Below are positions 53,205-60,498 of a DNA stretch of 64,000 nt, piece after piece. The position numbers and the translations under genes were made by a program. Under the pieces are notes generated by a model, which did no database searches, was not told the DNA's origin, and saw only the letters and a program-made list of their open reading frames with translations. Source of the stretch: UBA11865 sp963749825. GTDB lineage: Bacteria > Chloroflexota > Anaerolineae > Promineifilales > Promineifilaceae. The stretch is from NCBI GenBank assembly GCA_963749825.1, contig CAVVOI010000009.1, positions 682,001 to 746,000 on the forward strand. Reading direction: 5' to 3'. Each line of letters starts with the position of its first letter. Within the stretch, counting starts at the first letter, position 1.

Positions 53205-53990
53205 GTGAAGGCACCCATAATTATTGGCGATCAACTAACAGTCGATGAACATCAAGCAGCCTTGGTGGATTTACAGCGGTTGGCAGGTGTAGGAACGTTG
53301 ACTGCAGGAGTCGCCCATGAGATAACAAATCCTATCAATGTAATTACAGCCACCTGCAACAACTTGTTGAGCCAGATCGCTGACAGCAGCCTCGACACGG
53401 ATGAGCTGCTACATTATATAGAAATGATTGACCAAAGCGCCTGGCGCTGCGCCCGCTTAATCCGAACTTTGCGTGATTATTCCTATTTAAATGGCCAGGA
53501 ATTTGCCTCACGAGATCTCAATCTGATTGTCGAGGCCGCATTGATATTGGTTTCTTATGAGTTGGAACGGCAATACAATCTCATTATTGAGACTGAATTG
53601 GAGCCCAATCTAGAGCCGATAAGCTGCGATCAAAATCAGATCACCCAGGTCTTGATTAATCTGATGGTAAATGCGAGAGATGCAATGGCCGAAACAGGCG
53701 GGGTCATGCGTATCACTACGTGGTCAATACCCGAAGAGAATGCCCAAGGGATTTCAATTTCTGATACTGGATCAGGAATCGATCTGGAAGTTATGCCCAG
53801 AATGTTCGAGCCATTCGTCACGACAAAACCGATGGGACTTGGGACGGGATTGGGCTTGGCGATCGTCGCGAAAATAGTCGAGGACCACCAAGGTCAAATT
53901 ACGGCTGAGAATTGCCCCGAGGGAGGAGCAACCTTCACTGTCATCCTGCCATGTTATCAACCAGATGAGGCTATCGGTAACCAGAACTAG
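53205..53990 (+). CDS. orphan sensor-less histidine kinase
   Basis: The 261-residue protein holds only a HisKA dimerisation domain and an HATPase_c domain. 'GVAHEITNPINVI' has the phospho-acceptor His38. 'QVLINLMVNARDAM' is the N box, 'ISDTGSGID' the G1 box, 'MFEPFVTTKP' the F box and 'GTGLGLAIV' the G2 box. GTG 53205 is preceded by AGGAG at a good distance. No membrane segment, PAS domain or response regulator is nearby, so it is a cytoplasmic orphan whose partner lies elsewhere. Confidence 0.9.
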   Translation: MKAPIIIGDQLTVDEHQAALVDLQRLAGVGTLTAGVAHEITNPINVITATCNNLLSQIADSSLDTDELLHYIEMIDQSAWRCARLIRTLRDYSYLNGQEFASRDLNLIVEAALILVSYELERQYNLIIETELEPNLEPISCDQNQITQVLINLMVNARDAMAETGGVMRITTWSIPEENAQGISISDTGSGIDLEVMPRMFEPFVTTKPMGLGTGLGLAIVAKIVEDHQGQITAENCPEGGATFTVILPCYQPDEAIGNQN

Positions 53991-54089
53991 CTGATTGGCA
54001 GGGATTGGTGATATAGGCCTACAAGAAAGATTCGTCAAACCAAGTAGAAGTTAGTAACGGTCTATCATTCCCGAGACACGCACAACAAT

Positions 54090-54683
54090 TTAGGAATCGT
54101 TTGCGGCTTCCACTATTTGGACGAAGTATTGGTGGAATCGATCATCTCCCGTTAGTTCGGGGTGAAAGGAAGTAACCAACCAATTTGCCTGACGGGCGGC
54201 AACGGCCGTACCATCCTCTAGCCGGGCCAAAGTGATGGCCCCAGCTTGTTCGTCGACTGCATGGAGGATTGGCGCTCTAATGAAAACGGCCGGGAATGGA
54301 GCTGGATTGCCGTTACTAAGTGCGGGGACGTCAAGATCTACCTCAAAACTGTCGATTTGTCTGCCGAAGGCATTGCGTTCCACAGAAATATCCATGAGTC
54401 CAAGAAGCGGCTGCTCTTCACCGATATCCTTAGCCATGAATATCATCCCTGCACAAGTTCCCCACACCGGACTGCGGGCAGCAAAGTCCCTTAGAGGGTC
54501 CATCAAGGCGTATTCGACAGCCAGCTTGCCAATAGTCGTGCTCTCGCCGCCTGGAATAATTAAGCCATCCAGACCATCCAAATCTTCAGGTAACCTGACC
54601 TCGACGGCGTCGATCCCGATCGATTGCAATATCGTGATATGTTCGCTAAAAGCACCCTGGAGAGCGAGGACACCGATCCTCAT
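54090..54683 (-). CDS. pdxT: pyridoxal 5'-phosphate synthase, glutaminase subunit
   Basis: PdxT releases ammonia from glutamine for PdxS in PLP synthesis. The 197-residue class I amidotransferase shows 'GVLALQGAFSEHI', 'GLIIPGGESTTIGKL', the nucleophile Cys in 'PVWGTCAGMIFMA', and the His-Glu pair in 'VTSFHPELTGDDRFH'. It follows pdxS by 109 bases on the same strand. Confidence 0.97.
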   Translation of the reverse strand: MRIGVLALQGAFSEHITILQSIGIDAVEVRLPEDLDGLDGLIIPGGESTTIGKLAVEYALMDPLRDFAARSPVWGTCAGMIFMAKDIGEEQPLLGLMDISVERNAFGRQIDSFEVDLDVPALSNGNPAPFPAVFIRAPILHAVDEQAGAITLARLEDGTAVAARQANWLVTSFHPELTGDDRFHQYFVQIVEAANDS

Positions 54684-54792
54684 GTTCTATCCTTTAAATG
54701 AATCCCGGCACAAATTCATTCGTCGCCAGCGCACTGGGGCGACGGCCGAGGTCTTTTGATTTGCGCTTCAATCCGCCAAACTATTAGCCGAA

Positions 54793-55692
54793 CTACCAAC
54801 CCCTGATGGCTAACTGTTCCTCTTCTGGTAGCGAGCTGGCTGAGATGCCAACCATTGGCTCGCCTAAATTTTCACTCACTTTGGCCAGGATTTCCGGATT
54901 CTTAAAATGAGTTGTAGCCTCAACGATAGCTTTTCCACGATGGGCTGGATCGCCACTCTTGAATATCCCCGATCCCACGAAAACGCCGTCCACGCCAAGC
55001 TGCATCATCAACGCTGCATCGGCCGGCGTTGCAATACCACCGGCGGCAAAATTGACGACCGGCAGACGTCCGAGTTGTTTAGTCTCGAAAACAAGTTCGT
55101 ATGGCGCTCGAATTTCTTTTGCAAAGGACATCAACTCTTCATCCGGCATAAGCTGCAAACGTCGAATTTCGCCGAATACAGATCGAGCGTGACGGACGGC
55201 TTCCACGACGTCACCAGTTCCTGCTTCACCTTTGGTGCGAATCATAGCCGCGCCCTCGCCAATCCGGCGCAAAGCTTCACCCAAGTTACGGCAGCCACAA
55301 ACAAATGGAATTTTGAAATCATGCTTGTTGACATGATGTTCCTCATCGGCCGGGGTCAGTACTTCGCTTTCATCGATGTAATCTACGCCAATAGCTTCTA
55401 ATATCTGGGCTTCGACAAAGTGACCGATCCGGCACTTGGCCATCACCGGGATCGAGACAGCGGCCATAATTTCGCGAATCAAACCGGGATCAGACATGCG
55501 AGCGACCCCACCATCTGCGCGAATATCGGCCGGCACTCGTTCCAAGGCCATCACGGCAACGGCGCCTGCTTCCTCGGCAATGACCGCGTGTTCTGGGGTT
55601 ACGACGTCCATGATGACGCCACCCTTCAGCATCTGTGCCAAACCACGCTTCACTTTAAGACTACCAACTTCTCTTTGACCATTAGTTCCCAT
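54793..55692 (-). CDS. pdxS: pyridoxal 5'-phosphate synthase, synthase subunit
   Basis: PdxS builds PLP from ribose 5-phosphate, glyceraldehyde 3-phosphate and ammonia. I use ATG 55692, eight bases after GAGGAG, giving 299 residues; the frame extends 30 codons further but without family similarity. 'KRGLAQMLKGGVIMDVV', 'AVMALERVPADIRADGGVAR', 'MAKCRIGHFVEAQIL', 'IDESEVLTPAD', 'AAMIRTKGEAGTGDVVEAVR' and 'GVFVGSGIFKSGDP' are all conserved. It forms a 12-mer with PdxT. Confidence 0.97.
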   Translation of the reverse strand: MGTNGQREVGSLKVKRGLAQMLKGGVIMDVVTPEHAVIAEEAGAVAVMALERVPADIRADGGVARMSDPGLIREIMAAVSIPVMAKCRIGHFVEAQILEAIGVDYIDESEVLTPADEEHHVNKHDFKIPFVCGCRNLGEALRRIGEGAAMIRTKGEAGTGDVVEAVRHARSVFGEIRRLQLMPDEELMSFAKEIRAPYELVFETKQLGRLPVVNFAAGGIATPADAALMMQLGVDGVFVGSGIFKSGDPAHRGKAIVEATTHFKNPEILAKVSENLGEPMVGISASSLPEEEQLAIRGW

Positions 55693-55881
55693 TAGCTGTC
55701 TCTCCTCAATCTTGTTATTCAATCTACCTTCGGACATTGTAATAAGCCGACCCAAGCTTGACAAGGATATTGGCCCTATCAATCTATCTCTTGAGGAATA
55801 ATGATAAAGCCAATTTTCGATTTCAAACGAGTTGGAATGGAATTCGTGGTGTATAAAGGACGGTTTACATAATGAGGAATT

Positions 55882-56697
55882 TCAATCGCCTTCTATGTCG
55901 AAAGGTTCAATTTGCAACTTAAGTTTTTCGATGTCTGAAATATGATGCTCGATAGCTGTTTCCAATTCGCGGCGAACGATTTCCCACCAATGAGTGTCAC
56001 CTCGTTCAAGATATTGTGCTTTTTGCCAAAGCCGGGCGGTATTTTCTTTCCGAAGCATTTTGAGCCGCCTAATTGCCTTACGCCGGCGCCGTCTTAGACG
56101 GTTGATTTGTTGGTGTATCTTCCTCTCATCAATCGAGGCGATCATCGTTAATTGGACAGCTTGCTCCGGATCCAGCTGATCGGCTAGATCGTACAAACCC
56201 TGAATGTCATTTTCAGCATAGGCCTGGTTGACCGCCGCCATCATCTCAGTTCTATAGGCGATCTCCATCGCATTTCGCCCTAAATCGGGGTGATAGCTCT
56301 GGGCGAGTTGCCGATAAAGACGTTTCTCGGCCGCCTTGTCCAGAGGAACGTCTGTCGGGAGAATCAATTCGTCATCAATCTGAGCAGTATCTTCGCCATT
56401 CTCCCCGGTCCAAAAGGGATCGTCCTCTTCGAATGGTATTCCATAATGTTCAGCCTGACGCAATAATGCCAGTCGTGTCATTAAGGATTGTCGCTGGGCT
56501 TGAAGCTCCATTAAATTCTCTATCCATCGATCTAGTTTAAGTCGACAATGCATCCGGAAGGCGTTTACGGCCGCTTGTTCTCTGGCTAGTTCGGCTTCCG
56601 CCTCAAGCAGGGACTTTTTGGCTTCTTCCAACTCTTCAAAAAGCGCCTGATCAGCATCCTGTTCCACCTGAGCAGGCGTGATTCGCTTTTCTACCAT
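55882..56697 (-). CDS. J-domain protein with coiled coil
   Basis: Residues about 10-85 form a Glu/Leu/Ala/Gln-rich coiled coil. An acidic linker leads to a J domain at about 122-170 with the HPD tripeptide at 136-138 ('QLAQSYHPDLGRNAMEIAYR'), the site that activates Hsp70 ATPase. The C-terminal about 90 residues are a second helical region with a very basic run 'RLRRRRRKAIRRLKMLRKE'. No zinc-finger or G/F region, so it is a type C-like co-chaperone. dnaK is not in the window. It lies 49 bases downstream of the methyltransferase gene on the same strand. Confidence 0.85.
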   Translation of the reverse strand: MVEKRITPAQVEQDADQALFEELEEAKKSLLEAEAELAREQAAVNAFRMHCRLKLDRWIENLMELQAQRQSLMTRLALLRQAEHYGIPFEEDDPFWTGENGEDTAQIDDELILPTDVPLDKAAEKRLYRQLAQSYHPDLGRNAMEIAYRTEMMAAVNQAYAENDIQGLYDLADQLDPEQAVQLTMIASIDERKIHQQINRLRRRRRKAIRRLKMLRKENTARLWQKAQYLERGDTHWWEIVRRELETAIEHHISDIEKLKLQIEPFDIEGD

Positions 56698-56746
56698 GTC
56701 AATATCAACGTTATTCGTGAGCGTCGGTGAGAGTTAACGGCCTGCA

Positions 56747-57475
56747 TCAGATCTTTTCTAAGACCAACAAATGGGATATGCCAAGAATCGCAATTGGTGT
56801 CTTTTCGGCCGCATAAATCGATCTTTTTAATATCCTTCCTAAACGCGACCACCTGGCTTCAATATTATCGTATCCGCCGTAAATGCGACCATGATGGATG
56901 ACTTGTACGGGTAGTCCACGGTAAAGGGCGTTCAGTGTGGCCGATGAATAGGTCCGAACGTGCGGCGCCAAACGGTCTCGAAGGCGGTTTGGAAGATAGT
57001 TGACTAGTGGAATGTTGCCGAATTTGTATTGTCCCCGCCAGTATATCCCATGTTGTTCAACGGGATACCAGCGGTTTGGGCAGAATATTAATACCCGGCC
57101 TCCAGGCTTGGTCACCCGCACCATTTCGGCAACAACTTGCCTGTCGTCGGCAACATGCTCGATGACCTCATTACTTAATACGAAGTCGAAGCTGTCGCTG
57201 GCGAATGGTAGAGACTCGCCCAATGACTGGACGATGCCTTCGGCATGAGATAAGGCGTGAAAGGCGCGGTCAAATTCTACTTCGAGACCAAATCGTTGGT
57301 GACTGTAAGGATGGAATGCTTCAAGCCAGGTTCCAAGTCCACAGCCATTGTCCAGAATTCGACCGGAAAGCGAGACCCATTGGCGAACCATTGCCAGGCG
57401 TCGCTCCTGGCCCGATCGCCAGACATAGCCTGGTTCACCCCTGGCAGCGGCTTTTTCTGAAGGGCGATTGGTCAT
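56747..57475 (-). CDS. class I SAM-dependent methyltransferase
   Basis: The 242-residue protein shows motif I 'ILDNGCGLGTWLEAF' near residue 35, the acidic end of beta 2 in 'FGLEVEFDRA', motif II/III 'FDFVLSNEVIEHV' and 'VRVTKPGGRVLIFCPNRW'. This fits the Methyltransf_11 family, acting on small molecules or lipids. It lies 16 bases after the uracil-DNA glycosylase gene, so they form an operon, although the functions are not obviously linked. Confidence 0.88.
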   Translation of the reverse strand: MTNRPSEKAAARGEPGYVWRSGQERRLAMVRQWVSLSGRILDNGCGLGTWLEAFHPYSHQRFGLEVEFDRAFHALSHAEGIVQSLGESLPFASDSFDFVLSNEVIEHVADDRQVVAEMVRVTKPGGRVLIFCPNRWYPVEQHGIYWRGQYKFGNIPLVNYLPNRLRDRLAPHVRTYSSATLNALYRGLPVQVIHHGRIYGGYDNIEARWSRLGRILKRSIYAAEKTPIAILGISHLLVLEKI

Positions 57476-57491
57476 CTGGATTATTGACTAT

Positions 57492-58112
57492 CTATCCGAG
57501 TAATTCGTCATATTTGCGACGAACTTCCTGGATATCTTGCCAAGTTAATGCTTTCGGTCCACCGGGTTTGCGTGATGGATTTCGCAACAAATATGCTGGA
57601 TGGAAAATGGGCATTACTAAACGGCCGTGCCAGGTTGTCCAATTTCCGCGTAATTTTGTAATGCCGGTTTGACCAATAATTGATTCAGTTGCTGCATTAC
57701 CCGACAAGAGCATTATCACAGGATCGACAAGCCGGATGATTTCCAGTAAGTAAGGTTTGTAATACTCGATTTCATCCGTTGTTGGCTTTCGTAGAGGTTT
57801 TCCGCCATCACCCGGTGGCAGCCTGAATACTGCATTAGTTATGAATACATCCTTGTCTGGGTCGAAATCTGCCGCGCCGAGAATTTGGTCGAGTAATTTT
57901 CCTGACTTGCCAACAAATGGTTTGCCCTGCCGATCCTCTTCGGTTCCAGGGGCTTCGCCGATTATCATCAATTTTGCCTGGGGATTACCCCTGTATATCA
58001 CCATATTGGTGCCAGCAGGGAACAATGGATCGTCTTCCATTTTCATCATCGTTGCAACTAAATCTGAAAAAGTTTCATACTTGATAGGTTCATCAAATAG
58101 ACCGAATTGCAT
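57492..58112 (-). CDS. uracil-DNA glycosylase, family 4-like, without Fe-S cysteines
   Basis: UDG removes uracil from DNA. The 206-residue protein matches the family 4/5 layout: 'LMIIGEAPGTEEDRQGKPFV' (motif 1, GEAPG at 52-56), 'GKSGKLLDQIL', 'VFITNAVFRLPPGDGG' and 'MPIFHPAYLLRNP' (the final motif with His). Family 4 enzymes carry four cysteines for a 4Fe-4S cluster; this sequence has no cysteine at all. The CxxC near the N-terminus is replaced by 'MMKMEDDPLF' and the cysteine after the PP block is absent. The ATG has AGGAGG five bases upstream. First gene of a minus-strand group with the methyltransferase and J-domain genes. Confidence 0.87.
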   Translation of the reverse strand: MQFGLFDEPIKYETFSDLVATMMKMEDDPLFPAGTNMVIYRGNPQAKLMIIGEAPGTEEDRQGKPFVGKSGKLLDQILGAADFDPDKDVFITNAVFRLPPGDGGKPLRKPTTDEIEYYKPYLLEIIRLVDPVIMLLSGNAATESIIGQTGITKLRGNWTTWHGRLVMPIFHPAYLLRNPSRKPGGPKALTWQDIQEVRRKYDELLG

Positions 58113-58290
58113 TGGACCCTCCTGATATCACTCGAAAGCATCGTAACTGGTCTGTTTTAACCAATTAATTGCCAGTTAAAGTTCAATCGAGATAACGAAT
58201 AGAGGCGATTGTAGCGCATCAAAAGGCCTCGTTACAAACTTGCTGACTATTGCACAAGATAGCTTTTGGTATCACAATGAAGAAAGGATT

Positions 58291-58319
58291 TTGACTGCAG
58301 GATCTCAGTATCGTATGCT
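58291..58319 (+). promoter_or_regulatory. promoter of the flippase-glycosyltransferase pair
   Basis: TTGACT (58291-58296) and TATGCT (58314-58319) are 17 bases apart and end 30 bases before ATG 58350. Confidence 0.55.
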
Positions 58320-58349
58320 GAAAAATTAGAATTCTCGGGAAAAACTCAA

Positions 58350-59360
58350 ATGTCCGCTGATAGTACGCGCTCCTTACCAACGATGATCGCTCGTCGAAGC
58401 TGGCGTTTCTGGTTTGGCAGCCTCTTAAGCATCATGGCTTTACTCTGGCTAGTCGTTAGTACAGATTGGGAAGCGACATGGACAGCCCTGAAAGCCGCAA
58501 ACTATTGGTTGGTACTAGCCGCAACAATCTTGAACGTTATTACTATCCCGATTCGTTCCATACGATGGCGGCAAATGTTTTCCCCGATCGATCGGCCTCC
58601 CCTTGGTAGACTAACGGCAATCATGCTGATCGGTCAAACGATCAATTTGTTCGTACCGGCCCGCCTTGGGGAACTAGTTAATGCAACGCTGGTTGATACA
58701 AAACCGGTATCTTTCGTTTTGGGAACGCAAGTATTCCGAATCGTTCTGGATACAATCATGTTGGCAGTTCTCATAGTGATTTTACTCTTTCAAGTGAGTT
58801 TGCCTGATTGGTGGAGAAACCCAGGTCAGGCGTTGCTGGTTACTTCCATTTTAGTTATCCTGGCGATGGGATTTCTCGTGGTTTCTCGCCGACATCTCTA
58901 TCGATTGTTGGACAGGCTGGAGCAAAGGTGGCCTTTTAATAGGGGCAGGTCGATCCTGAATATGGCTCGTTCATTTCTTCAAAGCCTAGATGTAGCAGCT
59001 AACCCGGTTGTATTGATGGCCTTGCTAGCTTTGTCAATTGCCATATGGATATTATACGCCGCTGTAAATTACATCATGCTGGCGGGCGTAGGCGGACCAG
59101 TGTCCTGGCTTGCGGCACTTTTTCTACTGGTAGTATTGATGTTAGGAATTGCTGTTCCTTCGTCTCCAGGAAGGGTAGGTGTTTATCACTACCTTGTGGT
59201 TCAAGCGCTCGCCGTATTTGGCGTCGAACAAGCGACGGCCGTATCTTATGCTATTCTCCTTCACATCATCACCATCTTGTTGCCTGCTGGCATTGGCGCC
59301 TTAATGGCTTGGCAGCTAGGAGTGGGTTTCAAGACTAATCTGCAATATCAAGATGAGTAA
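58350..59360 (+). CDS. flippase-like (LPG synthase TM / UPF0104) membrane protein
   Basis: The 336-residue protein has about eight membrane helices. 'NVITIPIRSIRWRQMF', 'GQTINLFVPARLGELVNATL' and 'AVPSSPGRVGVYHYLVVQAL' match the lysylphosphatidylglycerol-synthase transmembrane family, used for lipid flipping or as membrane parts of glycolipid enzymes. It overlaps the next gene, a GT2 glycosyltransferase, by eight bases, so the pair likely builds or moves one glycolipid. Confidence 0.87.
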   Translation: MSADSTRSLPTMIARRSWRFWFGSLLSIMALLWLVVSTDWEATWTALKAANYWLVLAATILNVITIPIRSIRWRQMFSPIDRPPLGRLTAIMLIGQTINLFVPARLGELVNATLVDTKPVSFVLGTQVFRIVLDTIMLAVLIVILLFQVSLPDWWRNPGQALLVTSILVILAMGFLVVSRRHLYRLLDRLEQRWPFNRGRSILNMARSFLQSLDVAANPVVLMALLALSIAIWILYAAVNYIMLAGVGGPVSWLAALFLLVVLMLGIAVPSSPGRVGVYHYLVVQALAVFGVEQATAVSYAILLHIITILLPAGIGALMAWQLGVGFKTNLQYQDE

Positions 59361-60483
59361 GTACCTGAGCTTGATAAAAGCAATGTTTTGGCTTGCCGCA
59401 GGAGTCGTTATTTATACTTTTGGCGGCTATCCAATATTGATCGCACTGCTCGGACGATGGCGGCGAAACCCGGTAAAAAAATCGTCGAATTATCCAGAGA
59501 TAACTTTGCTTATTCCAGCCTATAATGAAGAAAGTATCATTGCAGAAAAGATAGATAACAGCCTTCAATTACACTATCCCAAAGAACGATTAGGTATTGT
59601 GATCGTGGCCGATGGATCGGATGATGGCACTAGGGCTATAGCCGAACGGTACCGAGAAATAACTGTATATTTTGAGCCACAGCGCAGGGGAAAAGCGGCC
59701 GCGATAAACCGGATAACTCCCCTGCTAAGCACTGATATCGTCGTTTTCACCGATGCCAATTCAATGCTGAATCCCGAGGCTTTGATTGAGATTGCCGCTA
59801 ATTTTGCCGATCCTAGGGTTGGGGGCGTCGCCGGGGAAAAGAGAGTCTCTGGTGGAGGTGAAGGCCTATATTGGCGTTATGAATCATTCCTAAAACAAGG
59901 CGATAGTAATCTTAGTTCAGTGATGGGAGCCAGTGGCGAGCTATTTGCCATCCGGCGCGAGGCATTTCAGCCGGTGGAAGAAGATTCAATCATCGAAGAC
60001 TTTGTTCTGTCTATGCGTCTTGTTGGCGATGGGTGGCGAGTAGTCTATGAAGCGAATGCGATTGCAACCGAGTTGCCTTCAACCTCTCTACAGAATGATT
60101 GGCAGAGACGAACCCGAATAGCAGCAGGTGGTTTTCAATCAATTTTGCGCCTACCAAAGCTATTGGATCCTAGAATCGGCATAGTATCGTGGCAATACTT
60201 TTCCCACCGCGTGTTGCGCTGGTTGGTGACGCCAATATTGTTGCCAATTACCTTTCTGCTAAATGCCTTGCTTCTGGGGGACCAACATTACAGATTTTTA
60301 TTCCTGGCTCAACTTGTGTTCTATGCCGCTAGTCTGCTTGGATTCTTGCTGGCAAAAAGCGGAAAGAGCCTCGGAGTATTAAACGCCGCCTTCTATTTTG
60401 TTTTTGCCAATTTGGCTGCCATGGTTGGTGCCAGGCGTTACATTCGTGGAAAACAACCTGTAACCTGGAAGAAGGTTAGATAG
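59353..60483 (+). CDS. membrane glycosyltransferase, GT2 family
   Basis: The 376-residue protein starts with a membrane helix, then a GT-A domain. 'ITLLIPAYNEESIIAEKID' is the nucleotide-binding start, 'IVADGSDDGTRAIA' the next loop, 'VVFTDANSMLNPEAL' the metal-binding DxD-like site, 'EDSIIEDFVLSMRL' the catalytic Asp region and 'NDWQRRTRIAAGG' the Q-x-x-R-like motif. Two or three helices follow at the C-terminus. This resembles processive polysaccharide synthases. The start overlaps the flippase-like gene. Confidence 0.9.
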   Translation: MSKYLSLIKAMFWLAAGVVIYTFGGYPILIALLGRWRRNPVKKSSNYPEITLLIPAYNEESIIAEKIDNSLQLHYPKERLGIVIVADGSDDGTRAIAERYREITVYFEPQRRGKAAAINRITPLLSTDIVVFTDANSMLNPEALIEIAANFADPRVGGVAGEKRVSGGGEGLYWRYESFLKQGDSNLSSVMGASGELFAIRREAFQPVEEDSIIEDFVLSMRLVGDGWRVVYEANAIATELPSTSLQNDWQRRTRIAAGGFQSILRLPKLLDPRIGIVSWQYFSHRVLRWLVTPILLPITFLLNALLLGDQHYRFLFLAQLVFYAASLLGFLLAKSGKSLGVLNAAFYFVFANLAAMVGARRYIRGKQPVTWKKVR

Positions 60484-60498
60484 AAAATCTGAAGGTCT

